A model generated the notes under the pieces. It saw only the letters and a program-made list of their open reading frames with translations, did not search any database and was not told the origin of the DNA. From Erysipelotrichaceae bacterium UBA4808 (GTDB taxonomy: Bacteria > Bacillota_I > Bacilli_A > Erysipelotrichales > Erysipelotrichaceae), in the NCBI GenBank assembly GCA_002402585.1, contig DHGC01000039.1:304-17875 (forward strand): DNA of 17,572 bases, read 5' to 3'. Shown here one piece after another: positions 6,489 to 13,895 of this stretch (within the stretch, counting starts at the first letter, position 1; each line of letters opens with the position of its first letter). Made by a program: the position numbers and the translations under genes.

Positions 6489-7463
6489 TTACGCGTGCAT
6501 TAAGCTTGCGGCATAGTCCTTTAATATTCTATCAAATTCCACATAGCTTTTCATCACTGAGATACCCTCTTTGACTCTATGACTATGTGGTAAGCCTTTA
6601 AGATACCAGCTTAAGTGTCCACGCATCTCTTTTAGTGCGATTTCTTCCCCCTTGAATTCAATCAACTTCAAGGCATGTGTACGAGCGATCACAAAGCGTT
6701 CTTGGATATCAATCATGGTATAGGGTTCATTGTTCAAGCCCTTGATCATTTCTTCAACCAACCACGGTTGGCCTAAGACACCACGTCCAATCATGATCGC
6801 ATCTGCTTTAGTGAAGTCCAAAACTTCTTTAGCCTTAGCTACGGATGTGATATCCCCATTGGCAATAATCGGTACCTTCGCATTGGCTTTGACTTGACGA
6901 ATCAAATCAAAACGTGCTTCTCCACTGTACATCGCTCCACGTGTACGACCATGAATCGCAATGGAACTCGCACCTGCTTTTTCTAAGCCAGCTGCCATTT
7001 CCAACACATTGAGATGGGCTTCATCCCAGCCTAAACGTGTTTTGACCGTTAAGGGTTTCTTAATTTCCTTTACAATCGCTTCCACAATTTTGAAGGCATG
7101 GTCTGGTGTCTTCATCAATGAAGCTCCCCCAGATCCTTTAACAATTTTTGGTACAGGACAGCCCATATTGATATCAATCACATCACAGTCGGTGTTTTGA
7201 TCTAAATAGACAGCAGCTTTAACCATTGAATCGATATCTTCCCCAAAAAGCTGTAAAGCAATCGGGTGCTCATCGGGCATGACCTGTGTCATCTCAATGG
7301 TCTTAATGTTTCGATAGACAAGGGCTTTATCTGAAATCATCTCACTGTAGATTAAAGCAGGATGATAATTCTTAATGATTGAACGAAAAGCAGGGTTACT
7401 TACCCCTGCCATTGGCGCAATGACGATTTGATTCTTTAATTCTAAGTCTTTAATCTTCCACAT
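6489..7463 (-). CDS. dusB: tRNA-dihydrouridine synthase (DusB type)
   Basis: Reduces specific uridines of tRNA to dihydrouridine with FMN and NADPH. The 324-residue TIM-barrel protein shows IAPMAGVSNPAFR near the N-terminus (15-27, FMN site) and DINMGCPVPK with the catalytic Cys102. A KTRLGW segment, an IHGRTR segment, and the FMN-phosphate regions IIANGDI and MIGRGVLGQPW follow. The C-terminal helical tRNA-binding domain is present and length is normal. Its ATG shares one base with the hslO stop (TAATG), so translation of the two is coupled. It lies between hslO and lysS, the position of yacF/dusB in Bacillus-like genomes. Confidence 0.95.
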   Translation of the reverse strand: MWKIKDLELKNQIVIAPMAGVSNPAFRSIIKNYHPALIYSEMISDKALVYRNIKTIEMTQVMPDEHPIALQLFGEDIDSMVKAAVYLDQNTDCDVIDINMGCPVPKIVKGSGGASLMKTPDHAFKIVEAIVKEIKKPLTVKTRLGWDEAHLNVLEMAAGLEKAGASSIAIHGRTRGAMYSGEARFDLIRQVKANAKVPIIANGDITSVAKAKEVLDFTKADAIMIGRGVLGQPWLVEEMIKGLNNEPYTMIDIQERFVIARTHALKLIEFKGEEIALKEMRGHLSWYLKGLPHSHRVKEGISVMKSYVEFDRILKDYAASLMHA

Positions 7464-8332
7464 TAATTCTTTACCAAAATTGACCTTAATTCGTCATCAC
7501 TAAAATGATATTTTGTATTACAGAAATGACAGGTCATTTCTGCCCCATGGTCCTGATGAATCATGATATTCAATTCTTCCTCACAAACAGTTCCCAAGGC
7601 TTCAAACATCCGATCACGACTACAGCTACATTGGAATTTAACTGTACTCATGCCCATGACTTGGACATCTTGAAATAAAGATTTAAGTAAACTTTCTGGC
7701 GTGAACCCTTCATGAATCAACTGAGACATCGGTTTTAAGTGATTGATTACATCTTCCGCAATCATGATATCTGCTTCACTCGCGAAAGGCATCATCTGAA
7801 TCAAGAGTCCTCCAGCTGAAATAACTTTGTTGTCTTCTCCCACTAAAACACCCAACGACACTGCCGATGGTGTTTGTTCACTTAAGGTGAAATAATAGGC
7901 AAAGTCTTCCGCAATCTCACCTGTCTGTAGTTTAACAGTGCCTGTAAAATCATCCTTTAAGCTCAAGTCCTTGATGACACGTAATGTCCCATCGGTCCCA
8001 ACAGCCGCCCCAACATCCAACTTCTTGGTTTTTTCATTGATGATTTGAACTTCTGGATTTGCGACAAAACCTCGTACTTCACAAAAACTATTTCCATCCG
8101 CAAGAATGGTTCCCAATGGTCCACCCCCGTTGATTTGAATCATAACTTTTTCTTTATCTGACTTTAACATCGAACCTAAAATCGCACTCATCGTCAATGT
8201 GCGTCCCAATGCCGCAGAAGCCGTAGGATATGTTTGGTGCCGTTCACACGCCTCCCGTACAGTTTCAGTACTATCTACGACGATGATACGAATCGCACCT
8301 TGATGTGCAAGTCCTTTTATTAATGTATCCAT
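7463..8332 (-). CDS. hslO: Hsp33 redox-regulated chaperonin
   Basis: A cytoplasmic holdase that is activated by oxidation: four cysteines hold zinc when reduced and form disulfides under oxidative stress, exposing the client-binding surface. The 289-residue protein has the N-terminal Hsp33 fold and the full C-terminal switch, C235-x-C237 and C268-xx-C271. The start is supported by AAAGGAAG about six bases before the ATG. That site begins only a few bases after the ftsH terminator, so expression must depend on read-through or on promoters inside ftsH. Its stop overlaps the dusB start by one base. Confidence 0.95.
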   Translation of the reverse strand: MDTLIKGLAHQGAIRIIVVDSTETVREACERHQTYPTASAALGRTLTMSAILGSMLKSDKEKVMIQINGGGPLGTILADGNSFCEVRGFVANPEVQIINEKTKKLDVGAAVGTDGTLRVIKDLSLKDDFTGTVKLQTGEIAEDFAYYFTLSEQTPSAVSLGVLVGEDNKVISAGGLLIQMMPFASEADIMIAEDVINHLKPMSQLIHEGFTPESLLKSLFQDVQVMGMSTVKFQCSCSRDRMFEALGTVCEEELNIMIHQDHGAEMTCHFCNTKYHFSDDELRSILVKN

Positions 8333-8349
8333 AGTAACTTCCTTTCGTC

Positions 8350-8373
8350 AAAAAACCCCTGTGTTCAGGGGTT
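8350..8373 (-). terminator. Intrinsic terminator of ftsH, directly before hslO
   Basis: On the - strand AACCCCTG (8373-8366) pairs with CAGGGGTT (8361-8354) around an AACA loop, and the sequence continues as a run of six T. The stem takes in the last two bases of the ftsH TAA stop (8374-8372). Only 17 bases separate the T-run from the hslO ATG, so no promoter fits between them. Confidence 0.85.
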
Positions 8374-10219
8374 AAGCTCCAATGACAGGAGTATCGTTGT
8401 ATGCTCTGCCTTCCACAATATTCTGGATATTTTCAGCAGTAAGTGTTTCATTTTCAAGCAAAGCATCCACAAGAAGATCCATCAAAGGACGATTCTCCTG
8501 AATCAAACGTTTTGCGTGATCATAACATTCATCAATGATGCGACGCACTTCTTTATCGATTTCAAATGCAATCTGTCCTGAATAATTCGAAGAGCTGCTA
8601 TAGTCACGGCCTAAGAATACATTGCCACCACTGTGCTCATATTGAATCGGACCTAAGTCACTCATTCCATACGACATGACCATTTCACGTGCAATTTTCG
8701 TCGCACGTTCAATGTCTTGAGAAGCACCTGTTGAGATTTCATTGAATACAATATCTTCTGCAACACGTCCACCCAATAAACCCGTAATCTTAGCTTGTAA
8801 ATCGGTCTTTGTAAGCATGAATTTTTCTTCACGTGGTGTCATCAAGTTATAACCGCCTGCTTGACCTCGGGGAATAATGGTTACTTTCTGAACCATATCC
8901 GAAGACTCAAGTTTCAAACCAATGATGGTATGACCCACTTCATGATAAGCAACCAAACGTTTTTCACGATCACTGTAAATCTTAGATTTCTTAGCAGGTC
9001 CACCAATGACACGGTCAATGGCTTCATCCAAATGATGCATACTGATGACTTCCACATTCTCACGAACCGCTAAGATTGCTGCTTCATTCAATACGTTTTC
9101 TAAATCCGCACCACTGAAACCAGGTGTACGATTGGCTAAAGCTTCAAGATCTACAGAAGCGTCTAATTTCTTATTGCGTGCATGAACCTTCAAGATTGCA
9201 GTACGACCACGACGATCTGGTAAACTAACCGTGATTTGACGGTCGAAACGACCTGGACGCAACAAAGCTGGGTCCAAGACGTCCGCACGGTTTGTAGCGG
9301 CAACAATGACAACACCAGAGTTGTCTGTAATTCCATCCATTTCAACTAAAAGTTGGTTAAGGGTTTGTTCACGTTCATCATGACCACCACCTAAACCGGT
9401 GCCACGTTGACGACCGACTGCATCGATTTCATCGATAAAGATGATACATGGCGCCGTCGCCTGTGCTTTTTTAAACATGTCACGAACACGACTTGCCCCA
9501 ACCCCGACGAACATTTCGACGAAATCAGAACCTGAGATTGAATAGAATGGTACTTCAGCTTCACCAGCCACAGCTTTAGCCAACAAGGTTTTACCTGTTC
9601 CCGGTGAACCGACCAGTAGAACACCCTTAGGAATGCGTGCGCCCATTTTAGCAAATTTCTTAGGATTCTTCAGGTACTCAATGAGTTCCTGCATTTCTTC
9701 TTTTTCTTCATCACAACCAGCAACATCATCAAAACGAACTTTGATGCCACCTTCGAGCTTCGCTTTCGAACGCCCGAACTCAAAAGCTTTGTTATTTCCG
9801 CCACCATTCATTCTCGATAACATGAAGAAGGCAAAAAAACCAAAGATAAGTAAAGGCAAGATACTTGAGACCAAATCCCAGAAAGGATTGGTTGCATATG
9901 CATCAATAATCAAGACTTCGTCACTCTTCGCATTGACTAAGTCAATGATTGTGTTTGTTTGAAGTTCTGTATTTGGAACATTCAGACTGTAAGGAACACT
10001 GACACCCTTAGCATCCGTATAAAGCCCTTCAATCTTAAGCACCACCTCACTTATGGTCACATTACTACTGTCTACTTGGTTCTTGTTTAACAATTCCACA
10101 TACTGCTGATACGAGATACTCGTATCGGTTGTATTGAAATTCATGAACATTAAACTCATGACTGCAAGCATCACAAATAAATATGGGATTAGTGCAGCGA
10201 GTTGCTTATTGTTTTTCAT
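8372..10219 (-). CDS. ftsH: ATP-dependent zinc metalloprotease FtsH
   Basis: A membrane-bound hexameric AAA+ protease that degrades misassembled membrane proteins and short-lived regulators. The 615-residue protein has two membrane helices (about 8-26 and 112-135) around an extracytoplasmic loop. The AAA module has Walker A GSPGTGKT (204-211), Walker B IIFIDEID (259-266) and the second region of homology (about 306-328, ending in RPGRFDR). The peptidase has HEVGH (426-430) and D502 as the third zinc ligand. HEVGH differs from the common HEAGH in a non-ligand position. The C-terminal tail is short. The ribosome binding site AAAGGAG overlaps the hpt stop codon 17 bases upstream, so the tilS-hpt-ftsH order is translated from one message. 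Confidence 0.97.
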   Translation of the reverse strand: MKNNKQLAALIPYLFVMLAVMSLMFMNFNTTDTSISYQQYVELLNKNQVDSSNVTISEVVLKIEGLYTDAKGVSVPYSLNVPNTELQTNTIIDLVNAKSDEVLIIDAYATNPFWDLVSSILPLLIFGFFAFFMLSRMNGGGNNKAFEFGRSKAKLEGGIKVRFDDVAGCDEEKEEMQELIEYLKNPKKFAKMGARIPKGVLLVGSPGTGKTLLAKAVAGEAEVPFYSISGSDFVEMFVGVGASRVRDMFKKAQATAPCIIFIDEIDAVGRQRGTGLGGGHDEREQTLNQLLVEMDGITDNSGVVIVAATNRADVLDPALLRPGRFDRQITVSLPDRRGRTAILKVHARNKKLDASVDLEALANRTPGFSGADLENVLNEAAILAVRENVEVISMHHLDEAIDRVIGGPAKKSKIYSDREKRLVAYHEVGHTIIGLKLESSDMVQKVTIIPRGQAGGYNLMTPREEKFMLTKTDLQAKITGLLGGRVAEDIVFNEISTGASQDIERATKIAREMVMSYGMSDLGPIQYEHSGGNVFLGRDYSSSSNYSGQIAFEIDKEVRRIIDECYDHAKRLIQENRPLMDLLVDALLENETLTAENIQNIVEGRAYNDTPVIGA

Positions 10220-10236
10220 TTAATGATACACTCCTT

Positions 10237-10776
10237 TTATTGATAACATTCATCTTTTAAAACACCGACATACGGTAAATTACGATACTTCTCATCAAAG
10301 TCTAATCCAAAACCAATGACAAACTCATTGGGGATGGTGAATCCTACATAGTCCGCATCAATTTGTACAACACGTCGTGATGGCTTATCTAACAAACTGA
10401 CGATGCGCATGCGTTCACAACCTTTATTTTCCAAAAGTTCCTTAACGGAATTCAAGGTTCTACCGGTATCTACGATATCTTCAACCAATAGGATGGATTC
10501 GCCTTTGATTGAACGGTCCAAGTCTTTAATGATACGGACATCGCCAATGGATTCTGTTCCTTCATAACTGGACACATCCATAAAGTCGATTTCCACATCG
10601 AGTTCAATATATTTCATGAGTTTAGCCAAAAAAGGTACGGATCCTTTTAATAGAGAGACCAAAATTGGAATCTCATTCAATTCTTTATAATCCTGCGTGA
10701 TCTGAGCACCCAATTCCTTGCAGCGCTGTTCAATTTCTTCTTCTGATACGAGTACTTTTTTTACGTCTTTATGCAT
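10237..10776 (-). CDS. hpt: Hypoxanthine phosphoribosyltransferase
   Basis: Salvages hypoxanthine and guanine to IMP and GMP using PRPP. The 179-residue protein carries the PRPP-binding motif VEDIVDTGRTL (98-108), the LLKGS loop (42-46), a SSYEG segment of the flexible loop, and the C-terminal YVGF...GFGLDF region that contacts the base. I chose ATG at 10776: GGAGG (10786-10782) lies five bases before it, whereas the longer frame starts at a GTG (10788) that is itself part of that ribosome binding site. It lies 19 bases after tilS and 17 bases before ftsH, the conserved tilS-hpt-ftsH order. Confidence 0.95.
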   Translation of the reverse strand: MHKDVKKVLVSEEEIEQRCKELGAQITQDYKELNEIPILVSLLKGSVPFLAKLMKYIELDVEIDFMDVSSYEGTESIGDVRIIKDLDRSIKGESILLVEDIVDTGRTLNSVKELLENKGCERMRIVSLLDKPSRRVVQIDADYVGFTIPNEFVIGFGLDFDEKYRNLPYVGVLKDECYQ

Positions 10777-10781
10777 AAATG

Positions 10782-10786
10782 CCTCC
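10782..10786 (-). promoter_or_regulatory. Ribosome binding site fixing the hpt start
   Basis: GGAGG on the - strand, five bases before the ATG at 10776. The alternative GTG start at 10788 overlaps it and has no site of its own. Confidence 0.75.
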
Positions 10787-10795
10787 ACAATACGC

Positions 10796-12004
10796 TTATT
10801 TTATCATATAACATTCAATTGTGTCAGTTGAAACACCAAGTTGTTGTTTATGATGTGATATGTATATTAACTCATTTGTGGTATTAAATACAAGTGGCCA
10901 GCTTTCACGTTGTTCCAAAGGTATTTTATGCTTGATGAACCAACGTTGACAAGAGCGTCTAATTGTTGGATTTAAGTTCTTTATTACTTGTCTGTAATTA
11001 CGAATGACTAAAGGGAAATCGCTTGTCTGGCATAAGAACATTTGGCTTCCATCAAATTTCTTATATTGAAATCGAATAGGACTCGTTAATTCCTCTTTTA
11101 ACTGAACGCTAATTGAATAATCACTGACTTGGGGCACAACGCTTATCCTCTTATATTGTTTGATTAAACGCAGTGTATCATTCAAAGGATGTACGATACT
11201 TTGTGCTTCTTTTAGTTGACGATCCAACTCTACTAGATAAGCATTTGATAAAGCTTGCTTCGCGCCATGTTGAATCAACCAATGCATCAAAAACATAGGC
11301 CATCCCTTGCCTAAGTTTATATATTCTTCCTCACTGAAAGAACTCTGATTCAATTGTGTTTGATATAGCATTTGTAATTTCTGTCGTTCGTTATTTAAAA
11401 TGTTCTTTTCTTCATGTAAAGCATCAATCTGATCTTCCGTCATTCCCTCGATAGCTCTACGTAGTTGATTGCGTGTGTAATAGAGGCTAAAATTGCTTTC
11501 ATCCAAACCATAAGGTACTCGATGTAATTCACAATAATCAATCAGAGATTGCTTGTTCATTGTTAAGAGCGGTCGAATTAAACGCACCCCCTTCATATCC
11601 GTCTCAGTTTTAAGTCCATACCACGTCACACAAGATTTACGTTGCTTCTGAAAGAGATAGGTCTCCAAATCATCATCTTTGTGATGAGCAACCATCATAC
11701 CATCCGCATGTGAAGAATGTATGACAGAACGACACTTCTCATAACGATATTCACGCGCGGCCATCTGAAAGTTTCCTTCCAAATTTAAAGCATGAAAGAC
11801 ATGATACTTGATAGATCTTTCAATACAGTAGTTTTCAACAATCCTTTGATCACGATCTGCAGTTTCTCGTTTATGATAATTAACATGAACGACTTCAAAA
11901 ACCATGCCTTGCTTATAACATAGATCAAGCAAGGCCATGGAATCAGGGCCACCCGATACAGCTAGAACCCATTTTAAATCTTTGTATGCTTTTAGGATTG
12001 TCAT
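10796..12004 (-). CDS. tilS: tRNA(Ile)-lysidine synthase
   Basis: Converts C34 of tRNA-Ile(CAU) to lysidine with ATP and lysine, so that the tRNA reads AUA and is charged with isoleucine. The 402-residue protein has the PP-loop SGGPDS at 17-22, a HVNYHKR segment, and a VAHHKDDDLETYLFQ segment (about 104-118) equivalent to the HHxDDxxET motif. A YTRNQLR segment follows, then a divergent C-terminal part as is usual for TilS. Start: ATG at 12004 is the only start that keeps the PP-loop near the N-terminus, and a stop lies six codons upstream in frame. I see no Shine-Dalgarno before it, which is unusual here; it may depend on ribosomes ending the upstream gene 24 bases away. Confidence 0.93.
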   Translation of the reverse strand: MTILKAYKDLKWVLAVSGGPDSMALLDLCYKQGMVFEVVHVNYHKRETADRDQRIVENYCIERSIKYHVFHALNLEGNFQMAAREYRYEKCRSVIHSSHADGMMVAHHKDDDLETYLFQKQRKSCVTWYGLKTETDMKGVRLIRPLLTMNKQSLIDYCELHRVPYGLDESNFSLYYTRNQLRRAIEGMTEDQIDALHEEKNILNNERQKLQMLYQTQLNQSSFSEEEYINLGKGWPMFLMHWLIQHGAKQALSNAYLVELDRQLKEAQSIVHPLNDTLRLIKQYKRISVVPQVSDYSISVQLKEELTSPIRFQYKKFDGSQMFLCQTSDFPLVIRNYRQVIKNLNPTIRRSCQRWFIKHKIPLEQRESWPLVFNTTNELIYISHHKQQLGVSTDTIECYMIK

Positions 12005-12028
12005 TGTAAACAGTATACTTCAGTCAAC

Positions 12029-12583
12029 CTAGTCTTTAAATAGGCAAGTCGCCAAGATTTTACGGATGTACATCAAGTCTTCGTCTTGTGGGTCGAGATG
12101 ACCAATCACGTTGATGACACGATTTGGATTGATAAATTTTGCATCATTTAAGAATAGAACCGATGGTTTATGTAAACCACAGCGTTGACCAAAAGGCATT
12201 AGATGTCGCTTCCCCCTAGGATTGGTTTCTGGATGAAACGCTTCTGCATACGTTGTGGGATTGGATGTCATAGGTATCGTCAACACTTTCCCATTGATTC
12301 TTGAGATGATCAAACCAAAATGCTGATACCCAGCTTCATTCAGATATGCTTGACCATAATCGATATAGCACACATCCCCAACCTTTACATCGTGGCGCTC
12401 ATCGACTCGCCAGTTAGATCGCGTCATATAATTCTGCGTGCTCAACATCATTTTTATCACTTCTCTAGGATTTAACCTCGACACAAAGGCCTTGAATCGA
12501 TACAAAGTCTCTTCGACATATTCTTCACTATCGGTATGCCCTTCATTACTTGCGTGTATAAGTTCTGAATAAAAATTGTCCAT
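12029..12583 (-). CDS. PemK/MazF-like protein with N-terminal helical extension, no antitoxin neighbour
   Basis: A 184-residue protein. Residues about 1-60 are charged and probably helical. Residues 65-184 resemble the PemK/MazF barrel: a VGDVCYIDYG strand (68-77), a NEAGYQHFGLIIS stretch (82-94), IPMTSNP (103-109, equivalent to the TSQ region) and the C-terminal pattern LFLNDAKFINPNRVI...IGHL. MazF toxins cleave RNA using an Arg in a GGxRP context and a Thr/Ser of the TSQ loop. Here the Arg position aligns with His88, while T106/S107 are kept. No small antitoxin gene lies on either side: mreB is upstream and tilS 24 bases downstream. A good ribosome binding site, GGAGG (12595-12591), stands seven bases before the ATG. 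It could be a domesticated RNA-binding or regulatory protein, or a toxin with a distant or no antitoxin. The fold call is moderately sure; function unknown. Confidence 0.7.
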   Translation of the reverse strand: MDNFYSELIHASNEGHTDSEEYVEETLYRFKAFVSRLNPREVIKMMLSTQNYMTRSNWRVDERHDVKVGDVCYIDYGQAYLNEAGYQHFGLIISRINGKVLTIPMTSNPTTYAEAFHPETNPRGKRHLMPFGQRCGLHKPSVLFLNDAKFINPNRVINVIGHLDPQDEDLMYIRKILATCLFKD

Positions 12584-12631
12584 AAATGGTCCTCCACTTA
12601 TAGATACGCAAACAAGTAACGTTCTCCTAAG

Positions 12632-12658
12632 AAAAAAGAATCTTTTTCAAGATTCTTT
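12632..12658 (-). terminator. Intrinsic terminator of mreB
   Basis: On the - strand AAAGAATCTT (12658-12649) pairs perfectly with AAGATTCTTT (12644-12635) around a GAAA tetraloop, leading into TTTTTT. The stem overlaps the mreB TAA stop (12659-12657) by two bases. The stem is AT-rich, so some read-through into the downstream gene is plausible. Confidence 0.75.
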
Positions 12659-13646
12659 AACCAACTAAATGTAAGTTTTCAAGCATGATGCCAGTACCTT
12701 CGGCAACACACTTCAATGCATTCTCTGCAACATACACAGGAATACCCAATTCATTCATAAGCAATTGATCCATACCGTGAAGCAGTGCTCCACCACCTGT
12801 CAAAACAATACCGCGTGTAACGATATCCGCTGACAATTCAGGTGGGGTCTGTTCAAGTACGGTACGACAAGCACGAACAATGTCTTGAAGACTTTCGTGA
12901 ATTGCGGTTTCAGTTTCATCTGAAGTCATGGTGATCGTGTGTGGTAAACCTGTTACCAAATCACGTCCACTCACTTCCATGGAATCTTTGCGCGATCCAC
13001 GCCAAGCTGTCGCAATCCGTTTCTTCATTTCTTCAGCGGTACGATCCCCGATTAAGAGTTTGTATGTTTCTTTAACATATTTGATGATGTCTTTATCCAT
13101 ACGATCACCTGCAATCTTCAATGAAGATGAGGTTACAATTTCACCCAAAGAAAGAATCGCTACATCGGTGGTACCACCACCAATATCTAAAACCATGTTT
13201 CCTGTAGGCTTCGCAATATCCAAACCAGCCCCAATGGCCGCAACTTTTGGTTCTTCTTCAATATAGACACGTTTAGCACCAGCACGATAAGCCGCATCAC
13301 GAATCGCATTCCGTTCAACAGATGTGATGTTCGAAGGACAGCAAATCAAAATCGTAGGACGTGAAAACATCCCCTTCAACTTTAATTTCTTGATGAAATA
13401 GTTGAGCATCATTTCAGTGACTTCAAAGTCTGCAATAACGCCATCTTTCAATGGACGAATCGCTTGAATGCGACCCGGTGTACGTCCCAACATATCTTTC
13501 GCGTCAGAACCGACCGCTAAACATTTCCGTGTTTCAGTTTCAATTGCTACAACAGAAGGCTCATCTAAGACAATGCCTTCACCTTTTACATAAATCAATA
13601 CATTTGCGGTACCTAAATCGATACCGACTGCTTTTGAAAACGCCAT
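12657..13646 (-). CDS. mreB: Rod-shape-determining actin homologue MreB (MreB/Mbl)
   Basis: Forms membrane-associated filaments that direct side-wall peptidoglycan synthesis. The 329-residue protein has the actin-fold nucleotide motifs: phosphate 1 GIDLGTANV (8-16), phosphate 2 LDIGGGTTD, and the adenosine region VLTGGGALLHG near the C-terminus. I start it at ATG 13646, with GGAGGT (13656-13651) directly upstream. The longer frame from 13676 would start inside the proposed promoter and adds ten residues not seen in the family. The sequence does not tell mreB from mbl, and no mreC/mreD follows; a PemK/MazF-like gene does. It is transcribed behind the ATP synthase operon but has a promoter of its own. 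Confidence 0.94.
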   Translation of the reverse strand: MAFSKAVGIDLGTANVLIYVKGEGIVLDEPSVVAIETETRKCLAVGSDAKDMLGRTPGRIQAIRPLKDGVIADFEVTEMMLNYFIKKLKLKGMFSRPTILICCPSNITSVERNAIRDAAYRAGAKRVYIEEEPKVAAIGAGLDIAKPTGNMVLDIGGGTTDVAILSLGEIVTSSSLKIAGDRMDKDIIKYVKETYKLLIGDRTAEEMKKRIATAWRGSRKDSMEVSGRDLVTGLPHTITMTSDETETAIHESLQDIVRACRTVLEQTPPELSADIVTRGIVLTGGGALLHGMDQLLMNELGIPVYVAENALKCVAEGTGIMLENLHLVG

Positions 13647-13650
13647 AAAT

Positions 13651-13656
13651 ACCTCC
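13651..13656 (-). promoter_or_regulatory. Ribosome binding site fixing the mreB start
   Basis: GGAGGT on the - strand, four bases before ATG 13646. An in-frame ATG overlaps this site (ATGGAGG) and is not a plausible start. Confidence 0.75.
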
Positions 13657-13674
13657 ATCTCGATAAGCATACCC

Positions 13675-13683
13675 ATTATAGCA
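13675..13683 (-). promoter_or_regulatory. Extended -10 promoter of mreB
   Basis: On the - strand TGCTATAAT is a perfect extended -10 element (TGnTATAAT). No good -35 hexamer lies 16-18 bases upstream. The predicted start of transcription falls about 20 bases before the mreB ATG, leaving room for its ribosome binding site. It lies in the only gap between the DUF1146 gene and mreB, where there is no terminator, so mreB can also receive read-through from the atp operon. Confidence 0.6.
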
Positions 13684-13699
13684 CAAAGATACGAAAAGA

Positions 13700-13894
13700 C
13701 TAGAAAGATAAATCAAGACCCAGTAAGAACTGAGTCGCAAGATAAGATAAAGCCATTGAACACAAAATCAATAAAATTTGCGTCTGCATAGTTTTATTTG
13801 GATAAATCAACTTATTAAAATTGATTGCACTCAAAGCATACATACTGATCGCAAAATTAACAAAATAGAGTGCCAATCGAATGTAAGGATTCAT
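13700..13894 (-). CDS. DUF1146 (YwzB-like) small membrane protein
   Basis: A 64-residue protein with two predicted membrane helices (about residues 4-22 and 36-56). Small DUF1146 proteins of about this size are found near ATP synthase and cell-wall genes in Bacillus-like genomes. Position and topology fit; the function is unknown. The ATG at 13894 comes one base after the atpC stop, with a GGTGG sequence about eight bases upstream inside atpC. The longer frame from 13915 begins with TTG inside atpC and is less likely. It ends the atp part of the unit; no hairpin follows. Confidence 0.75.
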   Translation of the reverse strand: MNPYIRLALYFVNFAISMYALSAINFNKLIYPNKTMQTQILLILCSMALSYLATQFLLGLDLSF

Positions 13895-13895
13895 T

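Noticed and set aside
12012..12027. TTGACT and TATACT on the - strand before tilS as a promoter
   Set aside because: The two hexamers are only four bases apart, far from the 16-18 needed.
12597..12602. TATAAG on the - strand as a promoter for the PemK/MazF-like gene
   Set aside because: Transcription from it would start at or beyond the ribosome binding site at 12591-12595, giving no usable leader.
12928..13266. 112-residue + strand open frame opposite mreB
   Set aside because: It is the antisense of a well-conserved gene, with no ribosome binding site or recognisable family.
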